From positions 1 to 64,000 of the forward strand of contig JAIEPW010000028.1 in the NCBI GenBank assembly GCA_019748195.1: a stretch of 64,000 nt of DNA. Direction: 5' to 3'. The stretch is from Bryobacteraceae bacterium. GTDB lineage: Bacteria > Acidobacteriota > Terriglobia > Bryobacterales > Bryobacteraceae. Shown here piece after piece: positions 17,386-25,626 of the stretch; the stretch's first letter is position 1; the number at the start of each line of letters is the position of its first letter. Position numbers and translations under genes: made by a program. The notes beneath the pieces are model-generated. The model had not been told where the DNA came from and made no database searches. It was given only the letters and a program-made list of their open reading frames with translations.

Positions 17386-17425
17386 AAAAAAGCCGGTGAG
17401 TACTCGGAGGATGATACTCACCGGC
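17386..17425 (-). terminator. Strong intrinsic terminator, minus strand
   Basis: Perfect 11-bp stem GCCGGTGAGTA (17392-17402) and TACTCACCGGC (17415-17425), 12-nt loop, directly followed on the minus strand by six U (A-run 17386-17391). It ends a transcript coming from the right, either the S1/P1 nuclease message or a separate small RNA. Confidence 0.8.
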
Positions 17426-17559
17426 CCGGCTCACCGCGCCACGCGCAGGAGCCAAACTCAGATTCCGGATCTCGGGGACTGGACCTTCACCCTATAGACG
17501 AGATGTAACGGGGGAGGTTACGATCCCAAGCGTACCACGTCACGGAAAGATTTCAAGAG
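17426..17559 (-). ncRNA. Candidate structured RNA ending at the 17386-17425 terminator
   Basis: Gene-free segment between the nuclease stop and the terminator. On the minus strand it holds a GTAAC-CTCCCCC-GTTAC hairpin (about 17504-17520), then a G/C-rich stretch including a GGCTC/GAGCC pair around 17428-17455, then the terminator. No recognised family (tested by eye against tRNA, tmRNA, SRP, RNase P and 6S motifs). Could be a 3' UTR of the nuclease mRNA or an independent small RNA. Confidence 0.4.
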
Positions 17560-18462
17560 CTATTTCAGCAGCGAATTCAACAGATCCGCCAGGCGATAAC
17601 CTGCCTCCGCCATGCGCCGCCGCGCAATTGCTTGAGCCTTAGTGGCATAGGCCGCATCTAGCACGACCGGTTGGGTTTCGCTTCCCCGAATCGGACCGAA
17701 GGTATAGACCTCTCGTTGCGCGATCCCCGCACTTTCGTTTAGCCAATCAGCCGGATTCCTACGCCTGACTGGGCGGAATTCCCTCGTCAGGGCCGCGGCC
17801 AGAACTTCGGAAGATCCGTTACCCGGTAAATCATCCCAATACCAATGGAGATTCCGCTTCTCGCCGGCGGTCTTCACGCCGTTACCGCCCGCGTCCCCAT
17901 CCGGCTGATCCTTCAGGAAGCGGCTGACGGCATGTAGCGGCTGATGAATGTCCCCGCTGATGTGCAGAATCCACGGGAGCGCGTACGCCGGATTGCGAGC
18001 GTCGTCTGGCGGACGGGTGACGTCCTGCATCAGCCGCGCCAGGGCGGTGATCGCGTTCTCGGCCCCGGCTGGCTGCAGCGGCGTTCCGTCCGGGGAAAAC
18101 GGCAAGTCCTTGTAGTGCCAAGGCTTTCGCATCTTCATATCGGGGAATCCCGGAAGCAGCGGTGTCGGTTGGGCGTCCTTCTTCTCATCGTCCCAGAAGC
18201 GCCGGTCGCCCTTGATGGTGTCCGGCCAGACGGCCGCGGCCTGCACGGCTTCCAACATCCGGTTGCCGGGATCGGTGGCGTTCCGCGTCAGGATGGTGAG
18301 GAAATCGGGATGCCGCGCCAGCAGTGAATCGACGCGAGCCCGGGCGCGCGGATTCAGCCGCTGGTAGGCAATCGCCGCGATCGCCCGGTGTCCGGTCGCA
18401 TTCCAGGCGTCCAGCGGCGCCACCATCGTCAGGACCAGAAGAACAGAAGCCGGGGATCTCAT
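17560..18462 (-). CDS. S1/P1-type zinc nuclease
   Basis: 300 aa exported nuclease that degrades single-stranded nucleic acid. Signal peptide SPASVLLVLTMVAPLDA, so that the mature chain starts with Trp (WNATGHRAIAAIAYQRL), as required because the N-terminal Trp and the following His are zinc ligands. Other zinc-ligand regions: KPWHYKDLPF, LHISGDIHQPLH and GGNGV...NLHWYWDD. Start ATG at 18462 gives this signal peptide; the frame stays open far upstream only because it runs antisense to RNase J. Divergent from RNase J over 54 bp. Probably supplies phosphate or nucleosides from extracellular nucleic acids. Confidence 0.9.
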   Translation of the reverse strand: MRSPASVLLVLTMVAPLDAWNATGHRAIAAIAYQRLNPRARARVDSLLARHPDFLTILTRNATDPGNRMLEAVQAAAVWPDTIKGDRRFWDDEKKDAQPTPLLPGFPDMKMRKPWHYKDLPFSPDGTPLQPAGAENAITALARLMQDVTRPPDDARNPAYALPWILHISGDIHQPLHAVSRFLKDQPDGDAGGNGVKTAGEKRNLHWYWDDLPGNGSSEVLAAALTREFRPVRRRNPADWLNESAGIAQREVYTFGPIRGSETQPVVLDAAYATKAQAIARRRMAEAGYRLADLLNSLLK

Positions 18463-18516
18463 GCGCGGAATTCTTGAGGATAGCAGGCGGCCGTACCTGA
18501 TACGCTGAAGGATTCC

Positions 18517-20187
18517 ATGTCTGATCTCAAACTGCAAGTGATCCCTCTCGGCGGCCTCGGCGAGTTCGGAATGAACTCGATGGCGCTTCGCTGCGGGGAC
18601 GACATCATCGTCATTGACGCCGGCATGATGTTCCCCGACGACGAACTGATGGGTGTGGACATCGTTATCCCGGATTTCAGCTACCTGAAAGAGCGCGCCC
18701 ACCAGGTCCGGGGCCTGGTTTTGACGCATGGCCATGAAGACCACATCGGCGGCGTGCCGTTTCTGCTCAATGAACTCGACATCCCCGTGTACGGCACCCC
18801 CTTCACCCTCGCCCTGGTGGAGCGCCGCCTGGACGAGCATGACCTGAAGGGCCAGGTTGATCTCAATCCGGTGAAGCCGGGCGAAAAAATCAAGCTCGGC
18901 TGTTTCGAGGTTGAGTTCATCCATGTCACCCACTCCATCGTGCAGTGCGTCGCCCTGGCGATCACCACGCCGCTGGGGGTCGTGATTCACACCGGCGACT
19001 TCAAGGTAGATCCCACGCCGACCGACAACGAACTGTTCGACCTCCATCGGCTGGCGGAATACGGCCAGCGCGGCGTGCTCCTGCTGTTGTCCGATTCGAC
19101 CAACGTGGATCGCCCCGGCTACACCGAGAGCGAGCGCGCCGTGGTCCCGCGCTTCGAGGATCTGTTCGCCCGGTCCCCGCGGAGGCTGATCGTTTCCTGC
19201 TTCAGTTCCTCCGTGCACCGGCTGCAGATGGTGCTCGACCTCGCCCACGAACACGGCCGCAAAGTCGCGTTCCTGGGCCGCAGCATGATGACCACCACGG
19301 AAATCGCCCACAATCTGGGCCTGCTGCGCGTTCCCGACGGCATCCTGCTGCGCCCGCAGGACATCATGACCGCGGCGCCTTCCAAGGTGTGCGTGGTCGT
19401 ATCCGGCACGCAGGGCGAGCCCATGTCGGCCCTGTCGCGCGTGGCCGTCGACAACCACAAGCATCTGTCCATTCAGCAGGGCGACACCGTCGTGCTCAGC
19501 GCGCGCATCATCCCCGGCAACGAAAAAGCCATTTACCGGATGATCAACCACATCGCGCGCCGCCGCGCCGACATCGTCTACGGCACCATGAACCCGCCCG
19601 TTCACGTCTCGGGCCACGGCTCCGCCGAGGAGTGCCGCCTGGTGCTGAACCTGGTCCGTCCCAAGTATTTCGTTCCCGTGCACGGCGAGTACCGGCAGAT
19701 GGCGAGCCATGCCAAGCTGGCGCAGCACCTTCGCCATTCCGGCCTCCAGGACACCTTCCTGCTCGAAACCGGACAGACTTTGGAGATCGACCGTGACGGC
19801 GCGCGCAAGGGCGACAAGGTCCCCGTCGGCCGCATTTGCATCGACTCCGGAACCGTCGACGAAGTGGTGCAGGATCCCATCATTCGGGACCGCCGGCATC
19901 TCTCCGAGGACGGCTTCGTGATTCCGATTCTGGCCATCAACAAAAGCACCGGCCGCCCCGAAGGCGTCCCCGAGATCGTGACCCGGGGCTTCATGTCGCT
20001 GGAGGAAGGCTCGGCGCTGCTCGAGGAGGCGCGCCGCACCGTCCGGAAGACGCTGGAAGAGTCCAACCCGGAGGAGCGCTCCGATTGGGGCGTCATCCAG
20101 GAAAAGATCCGCGTGGACCTGCGGCGGTTCCTCTCCAAGCAGACGCAGCGGCGTCCGTTGATCATGCCCGTCATCCTGGAGATTTGA
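18517..20187 (+). CDS. rnj: Ribonuclease J
   Basis: 556-aa metallo-beta-lactamase/beta-CASP RNase with endo- and 5'-exonuclease activity in mRNA decay and rRNA processing. Visible: LGGLGEFGMNSM, the zinc motif THGHEDHIGG (His71, His73, Asp75, His76), HTGDFKVD, the beta-CASP region SDSTNVDRPGYTESE, SGTQGEPMSALSR, NPPVHVSGHG and VPVHGEYRQM, and the C-terminal domain ending MPVILEI. Length is that of family members. Its start lies 54 bp from the divergent nuclease gene. Presence of RNase J suits a bacterium outside the RNase E-dominated proteobacteria. Confidence 0.94.
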   Translation: MSDLKLQVIPLGGLGEFGMNSMALRCGDDIIVIDAGMMFPDDELMGVDIVIPDFSYLKERAHQVRGLVLTHGHEDHIGGVPFLLNELDIPVYGTPFTLALVERRLDEHDLKGQVDLNPVKPGEKIKLGCFEVEFIHVTHSIVQCVALAITTPLGVVIHTGDFKVDPTPTDNELFDLHRLAEYGQRGVLLLLSDSTNVDRPGYTESERAVVPRFEDLFARSPRRLIVSCFSSSVHRLQMVLDLAHEHGRKVAFLGRSMMTTTEIAHNLGLLRVPDGILLRPQDIMTAAPSKVCVVVSGTQGEPMSALSRVAVDNHKHLSIQQGDTVVLSARIIPGNEKAIYRMINHIARRRADIVYGTMNPPVHVSGHGSAEECRLVLNLVRPKYFVPVHGEYRQMASHAKLAQHLRHSGLQDTFLLETGQTLEIDRDGARKGDKVPVGRICIDSGTVDEVVQDPIIRDRRHLSEDGFVIPILAINKSTGRPEGVPEIVTRGFMSLEEGSALLEEARRTVRKTLEESNPEERSDWGVIQEKIRVDLRRFLSKQTQRRPLIMPVILEI

Positions 20188-20256
20188 GTTTTGTGCCGAA
20201 CCGCACCCGCGGCACGGTGATGGGAAGAACGTCCGGCGAGCCGCGTCAGTCAGACA

Positions 20257-20280
20257 GGAGTCAACTCGAAAGGAGACTCC
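20257..20280 (+). promoter_or_regulatory. Hairpin overlapping the SDR ribosome binding site
   Basis: GGAGTC (20257-20262) can pair with GACTCC (20275-20280); the AAAGGAG Shine-Dalgarno of the SDR gene (20269-20275, ATG at 20285) lies in the loop and stem edge. It may dampen translation; the stem is only 6 bp. Confidence 0.3.
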
Positions 20281-20284
20281 ACTC

Positions 20285-21277
20285 ATGCGACTGAAGCCGC
20301 TCAACCGGCAGGTGATGGTGATTACCGGAGCAACCAGCGGCATCGGCCTGGTAACCGCCCGGATGGCCGTCCAGAGAGGCGCTCGCGTGGTTCTGGCGGC
20401 GCGCAACGAAAGCGCGCTGCGGGACCTCGCCGGCGAATTGGGCGAGAGCGCGGCCTACGCCGTGGCCGATGTCGCCGATGAGGCGCAGGTCCACGGTATC
20501 GCCGAGGTCGCCCTCGATCGTTTCGGGCATTTCGATACCTGGGTGAATGACGCCGGTGTTTCCATCTATGGCAATCTCATCGACCTCAACATGGAGGACC
20601 AGCGCCGCCTGTTCGACACCAACTTCTGGGGCCTGATTCACGGCTGCCGCGTGGCGATCGAGCACATGCAGGATCGCGGCGGGGCGCTGATCAACATCGG
20701 CAGCGTGCTCTCGGAACGGTCGATTCCCCTGCAAGGCATCTATTGCGCCTCCAAACATGCCGTCAAGGGCTATACCGAGACCCTGCGCATGGAGCTCGAA
20801 AAGGCCCGCATTCCGATTTCGGTGACCCTCATCAAGCCCAGCGCCATCGATACGCCGTACAAGGACCACGCTAAGAACTACCTGGACGTGAAGCCCCAGA
20901 ATCCGCCTCCGGTCTACGCCCCGGAAGCCGTGGCCAGGGCGATCCTGCATTGCGCCCAGCATCCCCGGAGAGACGTCACCATCGGAGGCGGCGGAAAAAT
21001 GATCACCGTGCTGGAGCACTTCGCGCCCGGCGCCGCGGACTTCTACATGAAGACGTTCCTGTTCGATCAGCAGCAGACGGACATTCCGGCCGCGCGCCAC
21101 GCCGCCGACAGCCTGTACACTCCGTCCTCCGGCATGGAGGAACGCGGCGGCTATGCGGGACGCGTCATGGAGTCCAGCATCTACACCAGCGCCGTTCTGA
21201 TGAACCCGCTGGCGGCGACGGCGCTCGCTTTTGCCGGGGGGCTGCTGCTTTCCGCCTTCATGCGGCGGGCAAACTGA
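20285..21277 (+). CDS. SDR-family oxidoreductase with C-terminal membrane segment
   Basis: 330 aa. Classical short-chain dehydrogenase: cofactor motif TGATSGIG near residue 12, NDAG near 90, catalytic Ser in INIGSVLSERS near 140 and Y-x3-K (YCASK) near 155. After the Rossmann domain there is an extra C-terminal part with ENPLA-like hydrophobic segment NPLAATALAFAGGLLLSAF (residues about 304-322), suggesting membrane association. Substrate unknown. It follows RNase J on the same strand by 97 bp with its own Shine-Dalgarno; a terminator lies just after it. Confidence 0.86.
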   Translation: MRLKPLNRQVMVITGATSGIGLVTARMAVQRGARVVLAARNESALRDLAGELGESAAYAVADVADEAQVHGIAEVALDRFGHFDTWVNDAGVSIYGNLIDLNMEDQRRLFDTNFWGLIHGCRVAIEHMQDRGGALINIGSVLSERSIPLQGIYCASKHAVKGYTETLRMELEKARIPISVTLIKPSAIDTPYKDHAKNYLDVKPQNPPPVYAPEAVARAILHCAQHPRRDVTIGGGGKMITVLEHFAPGAADFYMKTFLFDQQQTDIPAARHAADSLYTPSSGMEERGGYAGRVMESSIYTSAVLMNPLAATALAFAGGLLLSAFMRRAN

Positions 21278-21291
21278 GCCCGCAAAAAAAT

Positions 21292-21317
21292 AACGGGACC
21301 CGTTTCCGGGTCCCGTT
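21292..21317. terminator. Hairpin terminator between convergent SDR and PEP-CTERM genes
   Basis: Perfect 10-bp stem AACGGGACCC / GGGTCCCGTT with a GTTTCC loop. On the minus strand it is followed by a U-rich tract (A-run 21284-21291), so it best terminates the PEP-CTERM gene; it may work in both directions. Confidence 0.7.
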
Positions 21318-21340
21318 TGAAAGCTCCTCCGTTCCGCGCC

Positions 21341-22099
21341 TTACGCCGAACGCTTCCGGCGAAGCAGGCCCAACAGAATCAGGCTGCCGCCAAAAAGAGC
21401 GAAGGTCGACGGTTCCGGAACCGGAACGTCGCCGCCGCTGGAGGCGATCCGGAGCGAAAATGTCTCCTGACCGCCCGAAGCGTTCGAAAGCAGGGCGCCG
21501 ATGCCCACCGTGAGGTTAGCGTTCGGCCCCAGGCCATTCAGGATGGCCTGCAGCGCGCCAGCCTGGTTGTCGCCCGGAATGTTGTCCGCCGCGGTGGTCA
21601 GCCGGAACAGATATCCCGAGTTGCCCGTGCCGCTGAAAGGGTTGAAGTTAAGTCCCACCGAGGGGTTCACCAGCGTGCCGTTGGAGTTCCGCAGCCCGGC
21701 GCTGCTGAAAATCGCGGTGTTCCCGTTGTAAACCGTGATTACCAGATCGTTCAGCGTGACCAGGTTGTCATTGCCGGGCTCATTTCCATTGAAAACGAAC
21801 CGCAGATTGGCCGCGAGCACCCCGTTGATGCCGCGGACTGTCGTGTTGGCGCCGGATTGCACCGTCGCGTCCGGAAATCCGCAGTTCGCGGAACCCGTCG
21901 GGCTGATGCAACCGCTTTCGATCTGATCCTGCCCCTGACCTTGGATGGTCAGCAGTGTCTGGACCGCGCCCAAGCCTTGGCCGCTTTCCGGATTCGGTCC
22001 TACCAGGATCAGACTGGCGGACGCCGTCTGAATCAAGACAAGCCCGGCCACGGCAGCCAGCGCCGCCGTTCCGGGCTTGAGTGCCCACATTGTTTTCAT
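21341..22099 (-). CDS. PEP-CTERM sorting-domain exported protein
   Basis: 252 aa. Signal peptide at residues 1-28, then an Asn/Gly-rich beta-type mature domain (two Cys, CISPTGSANCG), and at the C-terminus the tripartite PEP-CTERM signal: VPEPSTF, a hydrophobic helix ALFGGSLILLGLL and the basic tail RRKRSA. Such proteins are cleaved and moved to the surface or extracellular matrix by an exosortase (EpsH), which is not in this window. Start ATG with GGAGG at spacing 8. The mature domain is not recognised. Confidence 0.85.
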   Translation of the reverse strand: MKTMWALKPGTAALAAVAGLVLIQTASASLILVGPNPESGQGLGAVQTLLTIQGQGQDQIESGCISPTGSANCGFPDATVQSGANTTVRGINGVLAANLRFVFNGNEPGNDNLVTLNDLVITVYNGNTAIFSSAGLRNSNGTLVNPSVGLNFNPFSGTGNSGYLFRLTTAADNIPGDNQAGALQAILNGLGPNANLTVGIGALLSNASGGQETFSLRIASSGGDVPVPEPSTFALFGGSLILLGLLRRKRSA

Positions 22100-22116
22100 A
22101 TTATTTAACCTCCGAC

Positions 22117-22138
22117 AGCGCGCCGGGGAGGGCGCGCT
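22117..22138 (-). promoter_or_regulatory. Hairpin in the leader of the PEP-CTERM gene
   Basis: Perfect 8-bp stem AGCGCGCC / GGCGCGCT (22117-22124 and 22131-22138) ending about 8 nt before the GGAGG Shine-Dalgarno. It could stabilise the leader or be part of a regulatory element. The rest of the 22139-22259 spacer shows nothing identifiable. Confidence 0.3.
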
Positions 22139-22259
22139 CCAAAGGTAGAAGCGCTCTTGAGACCTTCAGTTACGCCGTCGATCCGGTACTCGGGTGAAAA
22201 AGGTTGTAAGCAACACAATGGCTGCCAGCGTGTCGCTGTCTTGTAGGACGAACGGGTGG

Positions 22260-24218
22260 TTAGTGCGCGAAAGCGCCTACGCCCGGCTCCGGATTCAGTC
22301 CGATGCCCGGCGGGTAGTCCTTCCCGGTGGTGAATTCCTTGATGGACTGGCAGTTGATGAGCGTGGAGGCGCTCTCCTTCGCCGCCGCATCGTAGGACCG
22401 CTTCAACGCGGCGCGTAGTTCCTCGGGGGTACGCACGTATTCCCCGCGCGCGCCCATCGCCTCCGCCATCTTGTCGTAGCGGATGTTCTCCTGCGTCAGG
22501 TACATGTGCAGTGAACGGGGCGAGTTCAGCGCCTGGGTGAAGGTGCCCCAGCAATTGTTGTTGAAGACCACGCAAACCACCGGGATCTTGTACTTGATCG
22601 CGGTGTCGAACTCCATGATTCCGTAGCCCATGTTGGCGTCGGAGGTAAGAACGAAGACGGGCGCGCCTTTATATGGGGCCTGCGGTCCCACGCCGCGCTG
22701 CACGGCGGCGCCCGCGCCGATGGTCATCGCCAGGTCGCCGCCGATCGCCCCGTACTGGTAGCCGCACATGATCCGCTGCGCCGGACGGTGCGCCCGCATC
22801 CAGCGGCCGCCGAACACGGCGATGGTCCATCCGCCGTAGCCCAGCACGGTCTGCTTCGGATCGATGCTCCCGCGGTACAGAAAATCCGCGAGTTCCTTGG
22901 ACAGCACCGCCGGATGCAACGTGTTGGTGGCTTCCGAGTGCTTCAGGCACAGCGCGTACTCGTCCAGGTTCTTTTTCTCGAACTTCTGCCGCGCGGCGGC
23001 GATCTCGGTAACCCAAGCGGGCCGCTTCCTGGCGGCGAGCTTGTTCGCCAGCGCCTCCAGGAACAGCTTCTCGTCGCTGACGATGCCGAGTTCCAGCGGC
23101 CAGTTGCGGCCCAGATCCTCCTGGATCGGGTGCACGCGGATCGCCTTGACGTCGGGGCTGAAACGGTACTCGCCCGGACTGGGCATGGAATACTGGCCGA
23201 TGAAGATCACCAGGTCCGCGCTCATCAGGGCCTCGGGAGCGACGCTGAGCGACAGCCGGTGCTCGTCCGGAAAATGTCCGCTGATCGGTCCTGAGGTCAC
23301 CACGCCGATCTCGTGCTTCTCCACAAGCTGGTTCAGGATGTCCCATGCCTCGCGGTGCGCAACTCCGTGTCCCGCCACGATCAGCGGCCGTTCCGCCTTG
23401 CTGACCAGGTCGGCCGCCTTCTCGATCTCCTTGGAGCCGGGGCAGGCGCGCGATTCGCTGCGGTACTTCTCCTTGGTGTAGTAATCGGTGAGCGTCGCCG
23501 GATCGGTAAATCGCGCGCGCGCCACCTCGCCCGGGAAGTCCAGGTGCACCGGACCGGGCACGCCGGACTTCAAATTGCGGAACGCGTAGGCCCCGTATTC
23601 CCAGACGCGCTTGGGATCGATGAGCCGTTTGCCGTACTTGCGGAAGACCTCGGTTACCGGCTGCTGGTAGGAAGTTTGAACGAACGTCTCGCGATCGTCC
23701 CCGGAGAGCGCCATGTTGCTCGCCAGCACCAGCAGGGGCGTTCGCGCCGCGTTGGCCTGCGCGATGTTCATGATCATGTGCGTGAAGCCCGGACCCTCGG
23801 TTCCAGAGCACGCCGCCACCTGGCCGGTGACGCGGGCGAAGCCGTCCGCGGCCGCGCACATGTTGCCTTCGGTTCTTCCGCCGTATGTCGGGATTCCCAC
23901 CGAGGCAATGGCGTTGATCACCGTGTAGTTGCCGGGGGCGCAGAACAGCGCGCCCAGCTCCTCTTCCTTGCACAGCTTGGCGAACACTTCCGCGCCGATC
24001 ATGCCGCGGCCTTCAAACGAGAGTTGTTTCGGATTCTCGTTGAGCGTGGCCGGAATTTCCTTGGGGATGGTGATGGAAGGGATGGCGGGCGCGCCGAACA
24101 GCCGTCCCGGCCCTCCCAGAGTGGCGGCCGCGGCGGCGATCGGCGCCGGCGCCAGCAGCGGATCCTTCGCGGCGCGTCCTTCCTGTTTCTCTCGCGGTTG
24201 CTCCGGGTTCTGTTTCAT
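22260..24218 (-). CDS. ThDP-dependent enzyme, acetolactate-synthase-like, with atypical N-terminus
   Basis: 652 aa of the thiamine diphosphate enzyme superfamily (pyruvate/2-oxo acid chemistry). N-terminal PYR domain with GRTEGNMCAAADGFARVTG (the Glu activates the cofactor); central domain RPLIVAGHGVAHREAW and a region with VIFIGQYSMPSPGEY; C-terminal PP domain whose canonical GDG-x-NN motif reads SDAN...FNNNCWG, so the first Gly is Ser. Before the PYR domain is a 60-residue alanine/glycine/proline extension (PAPIAAAAATLGGPGRLFGAPA) that looks like a decayed export signal. Reaction not assigned. Divergent from an MFS gene over a 103-bp spacer. Confidence 0.78.
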   Translation of the reverse strand: MKQNPEQPREKQEGRAAKDPLLAPAPIAAAAATLGGPGRLFGAPAIPSITIPKEIPATLNENPKQLSFEGRGMIGAEVFAKLCKEEELGALFCAPGNYTVINAIASVGIPTYGGRTEGNMCAAADGFARVTGQVAACSGTEGPGFTHMIMNIAQANAARTPLLVLASNMALSGDDRETFVQTSYQQPVTEVFRKYGKRLIDPKRVWEYGAYAFRNLKSGVPGPVHLDFPGEVARARFTDPATLTDYYTKEKYRSESRACPGSKEIEKAADLVSKAERPLIVAGHGVAHREAWDILNQLVEKHEIGVVTSGPISGHFPDEHRLSLSVAPEALMSADLVIFIGQYSMPSPGEYRFSPDVKAIRVHPIQEDLGRNWPLELGIVSDEKLFLEALANKLAARKRPAWVTEIAAARQKFEKKNLDEYALCLKHSEATNTLHPAVLSKELADFLYRGSIDPKQTVLGYGGWTIAVFGGRWMRAHRPAQRIMCGYQYGAIGGDLAMTIGAGAAVQRGVGPQAPYKGAPVFVLTSDANMGYGIMEFDTAIKYKIPVVCVVFNNNCWGTFTQALNSPRSLHMYLTQENIRYDKMAEAMGARGEYVRTPEELRAALKRSYDAAAKESASTLINCQSIKEFTTGKDYPPGIGLNPEPGVGAFAH

Positions 24219-24224
24219 GATCGC

Positions 24225-24262
24225 TTGACAAGGAAACTATCAAGGCGGGAGTGCCTTGTCAA
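24225..24262. promoter_or_regulatory. Inverted repeat overlapping the ThDP-enzyme promoter
   Basis: Perfect 9-bp arms TTGACAAGG (24225-24233) and CCTTGTCAA (24254-24262). Read on the minus strand the right arm gives a consensus -35 TTGACA, and TAGTTT lies 17 nt further as a possible -10. A dimeric regulator could bind the arms and control either divergent gene. Confidence 0.4.
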
Positions 24263-24321
24263 TTCATGGCGGCCATCCGCATTCCGGGGGTCCGCGCCGG
24301 GGGATCTGCTAGCCTGACTTC

Positions 24322-25581
24322 TTGAAAACTGCGTTTCCAGAGGCCGTGGATCCCAGGCCGGGCATCTTCCATGGCTGGTGGATCGTCGCCGCCGTTGCCG
24401 TGACCCTCTCGGTGAGCGTCACCACCGTCGTGATCAACAGCTTCTCCGTCTTTTTGCGGCCCCTCGGCGATACCTTCGGCTGGACGCGCGGGCAGATCTC
24501 GGCGGCGCTGGCGCTCGCCGGCATCGGTACGGCGATCGGAGCGCCGCTCACCGGCATGATCGCGGACCGCTGGGGCGCGCGCGGCCCCATTCTGGCGTCG
24601 ATCTCAGCCGTGTCCCTGTGCCTGATGTCGCTTTTCGCTCTTACCTCCCGAATCGAGCATTTGTACGCGATTTACGCGCTTACCGGTTTGATTTGCCTGG
24701 GGTCCACGCCGCTTCTGTTCTCGCGGATCATCGCCAACTGGTTCGACCGCGGGCGCGGGCTGGCGCTGGGGCTGGCGACCACCGGCATCGGCATCGGGTC
24801 CTTGTTCGTTCCCGTGCTGGCGCAAGGCCTGATCGCGAATTTCGGATGGCGGTGGGCGTATCTCTGGCTGGGCGCCGCGATCGCCCTGGTGGGGCTGCCT
24901 GTCACCGCGCTGGTGATCCGCGAATCGCCGGGCGGCATGGGCCTGCATCCCGACGGCCGGACGCCGGCCGCGCCGGGGAAGCCGCCCCTGGAACGGAATT
25001 TCGGCGACGCGCTGCGCACGCGGGCGTTTTGGCAGATGCTTGCCGTGTTTTTCACGGTATCGGCGTGCCTGAACGGGTGCCTGTCGCAGATGGCCGCGCT
25101 GCTCGGCGATCGCGGCGAGTCGGCCGCGAACGCGGCGCTGGCGATTTCTCTGTTCGGCGGCGCGTCCCTGGTCGGACGGGTGGCCACCGGCTGGCTGGTG
25201 GATCGCTTTGCCGCCCCTCTGGTAGCCGGCGCGTTTTTCGCCTTATCGGGGCTGGCCCTGGCTTCGCTGTGGCAGGGCGCCGGCGGCCCGGCGGCCTACC
25301 TGTCGGCCTTCGGTCTCGGCCTGGGAATGGGCGCGGAAGCCGACGTGATGCCCTATATGGTCAGCCGGTATTTCGGATTCCAGGCGATGAACCGCCTGTT
25401 TGGCCTGATTTTCGGGGCCTTTACCCTGGGCGCGGCGGCGGGGCCGGCGATCATGGGCGCGGGCTTTGACCGCACCGGGTCGTACGCCTGGCCGCTGGGG
25501 TGGCTGACCTTGGCCATGGCGATCGCGATCGCCGGCGTCCTGACTTTACCCAAAATGAGGCCGGCCGAAACCCGATTTTGA
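24322..25581 (+). CDS. MFS transporter
   Basis: 419 aa with twelve predicted membrane helices and the inter-helix basic motif ADRWGARG near residue 75. The opening FHGWWIVAAVAVTLSVSV and overall layout resemble monocarboxylate/OFA-type MFS carriers. The second basic loop is GRVATGWLVDRFA. Substrate unknown; its divergent neighbour, a 2-oxo-acid type ThDP enzyme, makes an organic acid plausible. Start is TTG at 24322 (no ATG fits the N-terminus; a GTG is at 24346), with TAGCCT 6 nt upstream. Confidence 0.86.
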   Translation: MKTAFPEAVDPRPGIFHGWWIVAAVAVTLSVSVTTVVINSFSVFLRPLGDTFGWTRGQISAALALAGIGTAIGAPLTGMIADRWGARGPILASISAVSLCLMSLFALTSRIEHLYAIYALTGLICLGSTPLLFSRIIANWFDRGRGLALGLATTGIGIGSLFVPVLAQGLIANFGWRWAYLWLGAAIALVGLPVTALVIRESPGGMGLHPDGRTPAAPGKPPLERNFGDALRTRAFWQMLAVFFTVSACLNGCLSQMAALLGDRGESAANAALAISLFGGASLVGRVATGWLVDRFAAPLVAGAFFALSGLALASLWQGAGGPAAYLSAFGLGLGMGAEADVMPYMVSRYFGFQAMNRLFGLIFGAFTLGAAAGPAIMGAGFDRTGSYAWPLGWLTLAMAIAIAGVLTLPKMRPAETRF

Positions 25582-25626
25582 CGGGCCGCGTCTGGCACTC
25601 AAGCTACAATGTTAGCTGGAGGCCAT

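Noticed and set aside
17560-20406. A 948-codon minus-strand frame that joins the S1/P1 nuclease with a long upstream segment
   Set aside because: Only the nuclease part, from ATG 18462, has a signal peptide and family motifs; the rest is antisense to RNase J and shows no family features.
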